Source: DYJK01 sp964464825 | Lineage (GTDB): Bacteria; Bacteroidota; Ignavibacteria; Ignavibacteriales; Melioribacteraceae | Assembly: GCA_964464825.1 (NCBI GenBank) | Contig: CAYXKL010000076.1 | Coordinates: 1 to 12,982 of the forward strand | Direction of reading: 5' to 3' | DNA length: 12,982 nt | Part shown: positions 1-7,008 of the stretch, piece after piece | Layout of the letters: every line of letters begins with the position of its first letter | How positions within the stretch are numbered: position 1 is the stretch's first letter | The notes under the pieces: model-generated | What the model was told of the DNA's origin: nothing | Database searches by the model: none | What the model saw: the letters and a program-made list of their open reading frames with translations, nothing else | Program-made: the position numbers and the translations under genes

Positions 1-570
1 CTATTAGCTTATTTATTCTTAAATGAAAATTTATCTTTACTCGGTATAATCGGAATTATTGTAACAATATCTGGAGTAGCATTAGTAGTATTGAATAGAA
101 AAGAAATACCAACTTCAGATTATAAAATTGATTACACAGGATTGTTTTATGCATTTATGGGAGCGGTGGGTCAAGGTGTTGGTTTGATTTTTGCCAAACT
201 CGCTTTCAATGAAAATGAAATAAATCCTTTTACAGCAACAATTACAAGAGTTTTATCGGCTTTAATAATTATTTATCCGCTTGTTAAAATGACAAAACGT
301 TTTAACAATCCAGTTAAAATATTTAAGGAAAATAAAAAGGGATTGATACTCACTTTAATCGGCTCAATCATTGGTCCGTATCTTGGAATTACTTTTAGCT
401 TAATTGCAATCAGTAATACAAAAGTTGGAATTGCATCAACTATTATGGCAATGCCTCCAATTATTATGCTTCCTATGGTAAAATATTTTTATAAAGAAAA
501 ACTATCATTGTTCTCGATAGTGGGTGCTTTTATTGCTGTGGGCGGTGTAGCTATGTTGTTTTTGAGATGA
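1..570 (+). CDS. EamA/DMT-family membrane transporter, 3' part (5' end outside window)
   Basis: The reading frame is open from the first base, so this is the C-terminal 189 residues of a longer protein. A TTG at 91 is not the true start, because clear membrane-protein sequence precedes it. The visible part begins with the last helix of a first repeat (hydrophobic run in the first 27 residues, then a basic NRK turn). A second five-helix repeat follows: helices near YTGLFYAFMGAVGQG, PFTATITRVLSALIIIYPL, GLILTLIGSIIGPYLGITFS, the KVGIASTIMAMPPIIM segment, and a final LFSIVGAFIAVGGVAMLFL. The end of the first repeat (LNENLSLLGIIG) and of the second (YKEKLSLFSIVGA) match each other, which is the internal duplication typical of EamA (drug/metabolite) exporters. 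These proteins sit in the inner membrane; the substrate cannot be told. The gene converges on the macro-domain gene 93 bases downstream. Confidence 0.85.
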   Translation, partial: LLAYLFLNENLSLLGIIGIIVTISGVALVVLNRKEIPTSDYKIDYTGLFYAFMGAVGQGVGLIFAKLAFNENEINPFTATITRVLSALIIIYPLVKMTKRFNNPVKIFKENKKGLILTLIGSIIGPYLGITFSLIAISNTKVGIASTIMAMPPIIMLPMVKYFYKEKLSLFSIVGAFIAVGGVAMLFLR

Positions 571-605
571 AGTTGAAAGTAAAAGATGAAATGTAAAAAG
601 TAATA
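571..605 (+). repeat. Degenerate 7-base tandem repeat, about five units
   Basis: Directly after the transporter stop codon the sequence can be cut into five 7-mers: AGTTGAA, AGTAAAA, GATGAAA, TGTAAAA and AGTAATA. They share a rough AGTNAAA pattern. It lies between two convergent genes, and no stable hairpin terminator was found in this spacer (571-663). It may be simple low-complexity sequence. The function is unknown. Confidence 0.35.
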
Positions 606-663
606 AATTTATAAGTTTTATCTTCCTTCCCCAAGAGATTACGATATTTATTTGAATTTATAC

Positions 664-1188
664 TTAACACTCCGGCCCTATTAATGATTTATAAATATCA
701 AAAGTGGCAATATCAAAACAGCAAAAAATCACCTTATTAATTTTATTATTCTTTATTAAAAATTCATTTACACTTTCAATAGCAATTTTTGCAGCGCGTT
801 CAATCGGAAAAGAGTAAACACCCGTACTGATTGCTGGAAATGCAATTGTTTTTATTTTGTGATCAACTGCTAATCTCAATGAGTTTTTGTAGCAATTGGA
901 AAGTAGATTATCTTCATCGAAATTTCCACCTTGCCAAACGGGACCTACTGTGTGGATTACAAATTTTGTCGGCAGATTATATCCTTTAGTAATTTTAGCT
1001 TCGCCGGTTGGGCATCCGCCGAGTGTTTTGCATTCTTCTAATAATTCTTTTCCGGCAGCACGATGGATAGCGCCATCAACACCACCGCCACCGAGTAATG
1101 AAGTGTTAGCAGCATTTACAATTGCATCTACTTTTAATTTTGTTATATCACCAAGATGAATCTCTATTAAATTTCTGAGCGGTTTCAT
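664..1188 (-). CDS. Macro-domain protein, probable O-acetyl-ADP-ribose deacetylase / ADP-ribosyl hydrolase
   Basis: The 174-residue protein is one complete macro domain of the MacroD/YmdB type. The ADP-ribose pocket is readable: the N-terminal GDIT (13-16), VNAAN (24-28), the glycine loop GGGGVDGAIH (33-42) and the phosphate loop STGVYSFP (121-128). Asn25 and Asp38 stand where the family has its catalytic Asn and Asp, so activity is expected. Known family reactions are hydrolysis of O-acetyl-ADP-ribose, a sirtuin by-product, and removal of mono-ADP-ribose from acidic residues; which one applies here cannot be told. It is cytosolic, with no signal peptide or membrane segment. Its ATG overlaps the TGA of the upstream esterase gene by four bases (ATGA), so the two are almost certainly translated from one message. 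Confidence 0.9.
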   Translation of the reverse strand: MKPLRNLIEIHLGDITKLKVDAIVNAANTSLLGGGGVDGAIHRAAGKELLEECKTLGGCPTGEAKITKGYNLPTKFVIHTVGPVWQGGNFDEDNLLSNCYKNSLRLAVDHKIKTIAFPAISTGVYSFPIERAAKIAIESVNEFLIKNNKINKVIFCCFDIATFDIYKSLIGPEC

Positions 1189-1964
1189 TTACCAAATAAA
1201 AATTTTAACGGAATATGAATTCTTTTAGCCCAATCAATTTCCGAGTGAGTTCCACCTTTTTCGAAATGACATTTTAAATTTTTTCCAATCCCTTTTCTCT
1301 GTAATAATTTACACATCAGTCTGTTATCCTTAATCAATTTTTTTTCATCAAAACCGCAATCAATATAAATTTTCTGATCAGGAAATTTTGGATTGGATTC
1401 ATTTATAACATCAAAAATTTTTCTGTTATCGATCCAGAAAGAATTTGACATACAAGCAGCTTTACCGAAAATATTAGGGAAGAACCATACTAATTGGAAG
1501 GCATTCAAACCTCCCATAGATGACCCCATTATTGCTGTATTGTTCGGTTCACTTTTTGTTCTGTAATGACTGTCTATATAATTCTTAACATCATTAATTA
1601 TAAAACTGCTGTAAAGTTTTCCTTTTTCACTGAAATAATTGTATTCGTCCAATCGGTCCTTATTATTGTAAATACCCACAACAATTATTTCTTCAATCTC
1701 ATTTTTTTTGATTAGCTCAGTTAGAGTTTCATCAACACGCCAATCATAACCAATATAAGCTGTATGAGGACTAAATAGATTTTGTCCATCATTCATATAC
1801 AAAACCGGGTATTTTTTGTTTGATGTGTGGTAGGAAGGGGGAAGCCAGATAATTAAATCACGTTCATTTTTCAAATTGTAGCTGTAAAATTCATGTAAAT
1901 ATTCTACATGCCCAATTATTTCATCATTCCCAATTTTAAGTTGGTTCTCTCTAAACAAATTCAT
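1185..1964 (-). CDS. Alpha/beta-hydrolase, putative esterase (EstD/enterochelin-esterase-like family)
   Basis: A 259-residue hydrolase of the 'putative esterase' family (PF00756; closest in feel to COG2819). After a short beta N-terminus comes the family motif YPVLYMNDGQNLF (52-64). The nucleophile elbow is GSSMG (147-151), with Ser149 as nucleophile. The acid is probably Asp202 or Asp206 in IDCGFD, and the catalytic His is His240 in GGTHSEIDW. All three triad positions are therefore present. No signal peptide is seen, so the enzyme is probably cytosolic. Relatives hydrolyse acyl esters, siderophore esters or S-formylglutathione-like thioesters; the substrate here is open. An AGGAA lies immediately before the ATG, too close for an ideal ribosome site. 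The gene is first of a two-gene unit with the overlapping macro-domain gene. Confidence 0.85.
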   Translation of the reverse strand: MNLFRENQLKIGNDEIIGHVEYLHEFYSYNLKNERDLIIWLPPSYHTSNKKYPVLYMNDGQNLFSPHTAYIGYDWRVDETLTELIKKNEIEEIIVVGIYNNKDRLDEYNYFSEKGKLYSSFIINDVKNYIDSHYRTKSEPNNTAIMGSSMGGLNAFQLVWFFPNIFGKAACMSNSFWIDNRKIFDVINESNPKFPDQKIYIDCGFDEKKLIKDNRLMCKLLQRKGIGKNLKCHFEKGGTHSEIDWAKRIHIPLKFLFGK

Positions 1965-2279
1965 TTCCTATTCTGAAAAATGTAACAATTCGAATATAAT
2001 ATTTTTAGTCTGATTTTTTGTAATAAGATAGTTAACCAGTGGTATTCATTCTTATACAGAATTAATATCAAAAATCTATCAATTCATTCAAAAAATACTT
2101 CACTTCCATCAAACTTTATGCGTTAAAAAGTATCGAACTTTATTTAATAAATGTCTTAATTTTTTTCCTTTTCTCAAGATGATACTCAATTATTTTTTTA
2201 ATGATTAGAATTTGACAAAAAAAACAATTTTTGAACGGCATTATAATTGTGTTAAAATTATAAAAATATAGACATTCTT
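1965..2279. other. AT-rich divergent spacer with no recognisable gene
   Basis: These 315 bases separate the minus-strand esterase gene from the plus-strand small membrane-protein gene, so both promoters should lie here. No open frame of useful length, tRNA or strong hairpin was seen. TTGACA occurs at 2212-2217 and TATAAT at 2242-2247, but they are 24 bases apart, too far for one promoter. The TTG-N20-TA-N2-TTTG pattern that marks the other promoters in this window was not found on either strand. Confidence 0.5.
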
Positions 2280-2681
2280 ATGCAGCTTATTGACATAATA
2301 TTTAACGTACTGTTATTTGGCGGCTTGCTACTTGTAATAGTTATTATAATTTCATATATCTTTTCAAAATCGCGAGGTGAAGAGGTAATAGCAGAAAAAA
2401 TGATTCATCCGCCCAGATTGCCTATTTTAAATAATCAACATCGCGAACAATCTGTCTTAAGAAATCAACCTTCAAATGTAGTTCAACTTGTTAATAATGT
2501 TCCAAAGGAATTAAAAATTGTTCGTAAACCAACAGTTACAAAAAGAGAACCACCTGAAAATTTATACGAACATGAAAGAATTCCCAAAAGTAAAACGAAT
2601 ACAAATGGTAAAAGATATACTATTGTAAATGATGAAATACAGAAATCAAAGAAGCCGCATGTAGTAAATTTTTATCTATAA
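2280..2681 (+). CDS. Hypothetical single-pass membrane protein with polar C-terminal tail
   Basis: I do not recognise this 133-residue protein. Residues 1-29 are MQLIDII followed by a long hydrophobic stretch (FNVLLFGGLLLVIVIIISYIF) and then the basic stop SKSRGE, which reads as one N-terminal membrane anchor. The remaining roughly 100 residues are hydrophilic, rich in Asn, Lys, Pro and Gln, and look largely unstructured. There is no lipobox, cysteine or enzyme motif. With lysine/arginine just after the helix, the tail is expected in the cytoplasm (positive-inside rule). No good Shine-Dalgarno sequence precedes the ATG. The gene stands alone: a 315-base spacer upstream and a hairpin terminator 29 bases downstream. 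Its length and composition make it plausible as a real but fast-evolving gene. Confidence 0.6.
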   Translation: MQLIDIIFNVLLFGGLLLVIVIIISYIFSKSRGEEVIAEKMIHPPRLPILNNQHREQSVLRNQPSNVVQLVNNVPKELKIVRKPTVTKREPPENLYEHERIPKSKTNTNGKRYTIVNDEIQKSKKPHVVNFYL

Positions 2682-2710
2682 AATTTTAGTTATAAAACAT
2701 TCTAGTAAAA

Positions 2711-2738
2711 AAATCCCGCTCATCGCGGGATTTCTTTT
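2711..2738. terminator. Bidirectional intrinsic terminator
   Basis: A perfect 9-base inverted repeat, AAATCCCGC (2711-2719) and GCGGGATTT (2725-2733), encloses a 5-base loop. On the plus strand it continues TTTCTTTT. On the minus strand the stem is followed by a run of seven T, the complement of AAAAAAA at 2707-2713. It sits between the convergent genes ending at 2681 (+) and 2792 (-) and can serve both. Confidence 0.85.
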
Positions 2739-2791
2739 AAATCTAAAATCATTCGTCAAGAAATTAGTATCCAGCAGTTGGCATCCAGATC

Positions 2792-4492
2792 CTACGCTTT
2801 CATTCTTTCACCCTTTTCTTCCTTTATAAAAATCCATCCAACTATTTTGCCAATATCAATAGAATTAAAATTATTCCAATATTTTTTATTTCTAACATAC
2901 ATCGAACTAGTATCGGTTTCCGGTAGAGATTCAGCTTCATTAATTATTGTTTGTAATCTCTCTTGCCATATTTTCATATTTTCTTCGCGCAGATCAACCC
3001 ATCCATCGTGAGCCCAGAGATTTATATTTCTCTCGTTAATGTCTATTTCATTCTCACCACGGAAAGGTGGAATTTTAATATCTTGGCCACGTAATAATGA
3101 TTTTCCATCAGGCAGTAAAATTGGAATACTGATTGAAACAATTTCATTTCTGAGTTTAGGATTATTTTTAAGATAATCGAAACATTTTTGTGATAATTCT
3201 TTTGGTGATCGACTTAAGATCTCTTTCATATTACTGAAATTTACTTTCAATAAGTTAATTTCATGGAGTAATTTTGATAATCTGGGCGGTCCAAGCAGTT
3301 CAAATGCCACACTATTTACATTATGTATTTTCTCAAGTTCAGCTAATTTATCAACAGCGGCGTGTTGCATAAATCCGGCTCTGTATGATGGTTCCAATGT
3401 TGCATGATCTAAAGCATTAATAATATCATGACCGGTATTACCGCCTCTTATTTCTCTTATTACATCAATAGCAATTTCTTCGGGTGTGACGTATTCCATC
3501 TGACCTTGGGTTGTTATCGCTTCAAATTCTCCTCGTGAAAAAGTACCGTTTTCACCAGTATCAATAAAAACGGATTTTAACGATTCCCCGGTTGAATGAA
3601 ATTGTTTGTCAATTTTAAGTTTTAGTTTTCCTTCAAGAGATATTGCATCGTTTATATTAATATCAAAAACTTGAATCGGTTTACCTTGCTTTTTAATCTC
3701 TCCGAATTCGATTCTTTTCCATGCTATTGCAGCTGTGGGTTTAATCTCTTTGGTAATTGGACCATCAGGAGTTCTTCCCATCAAAAATAATAATAATGTA
3801 TGAGCGCCCGCTACCGATGATTTACTTAGTAATACTCGTGAAGGTTTTTCTTCACTATGGGTGTATGGAATATTTAATCCCATTCCACCGGTTCCACTTG
3901 TTCCAATTTTCTCATAAATTTTTGTTTTAGCATGGTTCATCGAATTGAAAAGAATTTGTACGTGTCGTATCAACTGTGGAATATACATCGTACAAAGAAG
4001 TTTTTCGGTTTCTGTTGCAATATCATTTGCACTCGCCTTGCTTTCAATTGTTTTTTTGATTCTGTGGTAAGTTGTGTAAACATCCTGATAAGCAATGCCG
4101 GTAGCAGTATTAATACAATCAACAATAATATCAGGTTTGAATTCCGAAAGCAATTTGTAAATAGTTGAATTTTTAAGTACATCATCGCTTAACTCTTCCA
4201 TCGTATCTTTGATTAAGACTTTCCGTTTTACCGGATCTTCTAAAAGATCATAACGATTCATATCTTTGTATTCGTAACGAACAAAAAGATTTCCCCACCA
4301 CGGTATAAAATAATCATCGGACAACCCCGGAAATTCTTTTTTTAGTTTTTCAATTTCCTCTTCGGCTTCTTCTTTTTTTAATGAAGTAACTATAACTCTT
4401 TTAGGTTTTTCAGGCATAAGTTTTCTTATAACCGCGTTGCCCACCAAACCCCATCCGCCTAATACTAATACTGTTTTGTTTAGAATATCCAT
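2792..4492 (-). CDS. Large NAD(P)-binding Rossmann-fold protein of unknown function
   Basis: The 566-residue protein opens with a beta strand and glycine motif, TVLVLGGWGLVG (7-18), the dinucleotide-binding signature of extended short-chain dehydrogenases and saccharopine-reductase-like proteins. A later strand, KPDIIVDCINTATG, resembles the fourth-strand region of such folds. A second glycine-rich stretch, GTSGTGGMG, lies near residue 200 and is followed by conserved-looking SKSSVAGAHTLLLFLMGRTPDGP. No SDR YxxxK catalytic pair could be assigned with confidence. The C-terminal 300 residues match no domain I know and contain a Trp-rich tail (WAHDGWVDLREENMKIWQERL). It is about twice the size of a classical SDR and shows no signal peptide or membrane helix. 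A TGAGGA site lies just upstream of the ATG. It is transcribed alone, divergently from ptsN. A reductase or epimerase role is only a guess. Confidence 0.7.
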   Translation of the reverse strand: MDILNKTVLVLGGWGLVGNAVIRKLMPEKPKRVIVTSLKKEEAEEEIEKLKKEFPGLSDDYFIPWWGNLFVRYEYKDMNRYDLLEDPVKRKVLIKDTMEELSDDVLKNSTIYKLLSEFKPDIIVDCINTATGIAYQDVYTTYHRIKKTIESKASANDIATETEKLLCTMYIPQLIRHVQILFNSMNHAKTKIYEKIGTSGTGGMGLNIPYTHSEEKPSRVLLSKSSVAGAHTLLLFLMGRTPDGPITKEIKPTAAIAWKRIEFGEIKKQGKPIQVFDININDAISLEGKLKLKIDKQFHSTGESLKSVFIDTGENGTFSRGEFEAITTQGQMEYVTPEEIAIDVIREIRGGNTGHDIINALDHATLEPSYRAGFMQHAAVDKLAELEKIHNVNSVAFELLGPPRLSKLLHEINLLKVNFSNMKEILSRSPKELSQKCFDYLKNNPKLRNEIVSISIPILLPDGKSLLRGQDIKIPPFRGENEIDINERNINLWAHDGWVDLREENMKIWQERLQTIINEAESLPETDTSSMYVRNKKYWNNFNSIDIGKIVGWIFIKEEKGERMKA

Positions 4493-4529
4493 AAATCCTC
4501 AGCTGTCATATTTGGATAAATTTGTATTA

Positions 4530-4560
4530 GAAAATTACATCTTGCTTTTTACCTCTGCAA
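4530..4560 (-). promoter_or_regulatory. Probable promoter of the 566-residue Rossmann protein gene
   Basis: Read on the minus strand: TTGCAG at 4560-4555, a 17-base gap, then TAATTTTC at 4537-4530. This is TTG-N20-TA-N2-TTTC, one base off the Bacteroidota -33/-7 consensus and with the same spacing as the two plus-strand promoters in this window. Transcription would begin near 4523, giving a leader of about 30 bases. Confidence 0.55.
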
Positions 4561-4641
4561 GGAAATAAGAAACTTACTTTGATTAGTTTTTCCGTGAAAA
4601 CCATTAACTGCTTGATTAAATTAATTTTAGTAAATGATTAA

Positions 4642-4672
4642 TTGATTAAAGAGAGCGTCTTTCTTAACTTTG
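4642..4672 (+). promoter_or_regulatory. Bacteroidota-type promoter for the ptsN-hisS-rlmB cluster
   Basis: TTGATT at 4642-4647 is followed after 17 bases by TAACTTTG at 4665-4672, an exact match to the TA-N2-TTTG -7 element. The expected start is near 4678, about 27 bases before the ATG at 4705. TTGATTAAA occurs at the -35 position (4642-4650) and again 30 bases upstream (4612-4620), and TGATTAA is also tandemly doubled at 4635-4649. Confidence 0.7.
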
Positions 4673-4704
4673 CACAGTTATTAAAATGAAAAATGTAGGT
4701 CTTA

Positions 4705-5178
4705 ATGAGAATTTGTGATCTATTAACAAAAGAAAAAATTATTCCTTCAATGAAAGGGAAAAACAAGAGTGAAATTATTAATGAGCTGATTGATCTTTTT
4801 AAAAATGATGAAAAAGTTATAAATATTGAAGTTTTAAGAGAAGCTGTTAACGAAAGAGAAAAAATAATGTCTACCGGTGTTGGTAAAGGATTTGCTATTC
4901 CTCATGCTAAAACAAACACAGTTAATGAAATAATTGCAGCTTTCGGTAAACTTGATGAACCAATTGATTTTCAAGCTCTGGATGGACAACCGGTTAATTT
5001 AGTTTTTCTGTTAGTAGGAAAAGAAAATTTAGTTGGTCCTCATATTAAATTGTTAAGCAGAATTTCCCGGATGATGAATAAAGAAGAATTTAGAGAAAGT
5101 TTACTTAAAGCAAAATCAGCTGAAGAAATCTATACCTTGTTCGAACTTGAAGAGAAGCAATACTTCGAAATCACATAA
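4705..5178 (+). CDS. ptsN: PTS EIIA-type (PtsN-like, EIIA-Ntr/fructose family) domain protein
   Basis: The 157-residue protein is a single EIIA type-2 domain of the mannitol/fructose/Ntr family. It shows the N-terminal LLTKEKIIPSMKGKNKSEII, the VNEREKIMSTGVGKGFAIPH block with the phosphorylatable His at residue 67, the VNLVFLLVGKENLVGPHIKLLSRIS segment, and a C-terminal helix ending in EEIYTLFELEE. Known members receive a phosphoryl group from HPr on that histidine. Stand-alone members usually act as regulators (potassium, nitrogen, carbon status), not as sugar-uptake components. No EIIB, EIIC, HPr or EI gene lies nearby, which favours a regulatory role here. It is first in a plus-strand cluster and ends 15 bases before hisS. 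An AGG six bases before the ATG is a weak ribosome site, and an earlier in-frame ATG at 4693 is directly followed by a stop. The symbol is by similarity only. Confidence 0.85.
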   Translation: MRICDLLTKEKIIPSMKGKNKSEIINELIDLFKNDEKVINIEVLREAVNEREKIMSTGVGKGFAIPHAKTNTVNEIIAAFGKLDEPIDFQALDGQPVNLVFLLVGKENLVGPHIKLLSRISRMMNKEEFRESLLKAKSAEEIYTLFELEEKQYFEIT

Positions 5179-5193
5179 ATCCGGATCTCGCCA

Positions 5194-6456
5194 ATGATCA
5201 AAGCTATCACCGGCACTAAAGATATTTTACCAATCGATATACCTAAATGGAGATATCTTGAAAATATAGTTATCTCTACTATGTCCCGTTTTAATTATAA
5301 AGAAATCAGAACACCAGTATTCGAAGAAACATCACTTTTTGCACGAGGAATTGGTGAAACAACAGATATTGTAAGAAAAGAGATGTATACATTCATTGAT
5401 CGAAGCGGAACAAGTATTACATTGAAACCAGAAATGACAGCCGGAGTTGTACGTGCATTTATTGAACATTCTCTCGATAAAAAACAAAGTTTAAATAAAC
5501 TCTTTTATATTTCTCCAATGTTCCGTCAAGAAAGACCACAAGCCGGAAGATTGAGACAATTTCATCAATTTGGAGCAGAGGCACTCGGAAGCAATGATCC
5601 TATCCTAGACGCTGAAATAATAATTATTGCATTCGATATATTTAAACAGCTCGGATTAAAAAATCTTTCCGTTAAAATTAATTCTTTAGGTATTCCTGAA
5701 TCACGTGAAAACTACAAAAATATTTTGAAAGTATATTTAACTAAGTATATCAATAATTTATCAACAGAGAGCAGAAAAAGATTTGATACAAATATTCTGC
5801 GGATTTTTGATAGTAAAGAAGAACAAGATCAAAAAATAATGTTGAATGCACCATTATTGATTGAACATCTTGATACGGAAAGTCTTGAACATTTTGAAAT
5901 TGTAAAGCGTACACTACTTTCAGCACAAATACCATTTGAAATTGATCCTAAATTAGTACGCGGATTAGATTACTACACACACACCACATTTGAAATTGTC
6001 AGCGGAAGTGTCGGCTCACAAAGCGCTTTATGCGGAGGCGGTAGATATAATCTTCTTGTTAAAGAACTTGGCGGAAGTGACGTTCCCGGAGTAGGTTTTG
6101 CATCAGGTATAGAAAGAGTATTATTAGCATGTGAAAATGAAAAATCATTTACTTTAATAGAAGAAACAATCGATCTTTACATTGTTACACTTGATAAAGA
6201 ATTGATCGATTTTTCATATAAAACAGCCACTGAATTAAGAAGAAAAAATATTAATGTAGATTTGGATTATTTATCGCGGAGCGTGAAAGCACAGATGAGG
6301 GAAGCTAATAAGCTTAAGGCTAAATTTGTTTTAATGGTTGGTGGTGAAGAATTTAAAAATGATCAATTACTGCTTAAAAATATGTCCAGCGGCGAACAGT
6401 TAAATTTACATAAATCAGATTTAACTAAAATTATTTCATTATTAAAGGAAATTTAA
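5194..6456 (+). CDS. hisS: Histidyl-tRNA synthetase
   Basis: The 420-residue class II synthetase attaches histidine to tRNA-His in the cytosol. The N-terminus ITGTKDILP is the family opening and fixes the start. Motif 1 lies in YKEIRTPVFEETSLFARGIG. Motif 2 is MFRQERPQAGRLRQFHQFG (from residue 109), with Arg111 and Arg114 in the ATP/aminoacyl site. The histidine-specific HisA motif is RGLDYYTHT (256-264), followed by ALCGGGRYNLL. Motif 3 is GVGFASGIERVLL (299-311). The last 90 residues form the HisS-type anticodon domain (DLYIVTL to VLMVGGEE). The length is normal for bacterial HisS, and all key residues are present. It follows ptsN by 15 bases, and its stop codon touches the start of the next gene. 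No T-box or attenuator is visible in front of it. Confidence 0.97.
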   Translation: MIKAITGTKDILPIDIPKWRYLENIVISTMSRFNYKEIRTPVFEETSLFARGIGETTDIVRKEMYTFIDRSGTSITLKPEMTAGVVRAFIEHSLDKKQSLNKLFYISPMFRQERPQAGRLRQFHQFGAEALGSNDPILDAEIIIIAFDIFKQLGLKNLSVKINSLGIPESRENYKNILKVYLTKYINNLSTESRKRFDTNILRIFDSKEEQDQKIMLNAPLLIEHLDTESLEHFEIVKRTLLSAQIPFEIDPKLVRGLDYYTHTTFEIVSGSVGSQSALCGGGRYNLLVKELGGSDVPGVGFASGIERVLLACENEKSFTLIEETIDLYIVTLDKELIDFSYKTATELRRKNINVDLDYLSRSVKAQMREANKLKAKFVLMVGGEEFKNDQLLLKNMSSGEQLNLHKSDLTKIISLLKEI

Positions 6457-6972
6457 TTGTCTCTCCGTAAACCAACAGATATTCCAAAGATACCTAAAAC
6501 AAGAAAAAAGAAAGCGCATATTGCATTAGAAGCCATTCCTACAAAAAAGCCAGATAAATTGGAATATATCTGTAAAGTATTTTTTAAGTATGATCATAAA
6601 CTAAGAAAACAATTTTATGCTTTTGTTTTAGAAACGGTTGTGGAATTTACAAGTTTTGCATACGAAATATCGGTAGAAGTATTACGCGAAAAGAATGTTT
6701 TCAATTTTATCGTTTTGGGTTTAAAAGCTAAAATGGATGCAGTTCCTAAAGTTCAGCCAGCTCGCAAGGAATTAATATTTGAAGATTTAATCGGTAATTA
6801 TACTATTAACATTGTTAAACAAGATGGAACGATTAATTCCGCTGATCTGAAGTTTAACATATTCAAAAAGCAAATTGATTTGATAAAAGTGTATAAACCA
6901 AAGAAAAAAAATAATAGAGTGTTTTGTAAATTTGAAATTGCCTATGATGAATTTTCATTCCCGGATAATTAA
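6457..6972 (+). CDS. Conserved-looking hypothetical protein, TTG start
   Basis: I do not recognise this 171-residue protein. It begins with TTG directly after the hisS stop codon, and AAAGGA at 6445-6450 inside the end of hisS is well placed as its ribosome site. The next in-frame ATG would lose more than half of the protein. The N-terminal 35 residues are strongly basic and proline-rich (RKPTDIPKIPKTRKKK). A mixed amphipathic part follows (KLEYICKVFFKYDHKLRKQFYAFVLETVVEFTSFAYEI), then beta-rich sequence including FEDLIGNYTINIVKQDG and a lysine-rich VYKPKKKNNR. There is no membrane helix or signal peptide. The basic head and the position between hisS and rlmB suggest RNA or ribosome association, but this is only context. 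Zero spacing to hisS argues that translation is coupled to it. Confidence 0.65.
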   Translation: MSLRKPTDIPKIPKTRKKKAHIALEAIPTKKPDKLEYICKVFFKYDHKLRKQFYAFVLETVVEFTSFAYEISVEVLREKNVFNFIVLGLKAKMDAVPKVQPARKELIFEDLIGNYTINIVKQDGTINSADLKFNIFKKQIDLIKVYKPKKKNNRVFCKFEIAYDEFSFPDN

Positions 6973-7008
6973 CTAACCCCTCAATAATATTAATCGCATT
7001 ATAACAAA

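Noticed and set aside
91..93. TTG at 91 as the start of the transporter gene
   Set aside because: The frame is open to base 1 and encodes membrane sequence that matches the end of the second repeat, so the true start lies outside the window.
2212..2247. TTGACA and TATAAT as a promoter for the small membrane-protein gene
   Set aside because: The boxes are 24 bases apart instead of about 17, and no TA-N2-TTTG element follows.
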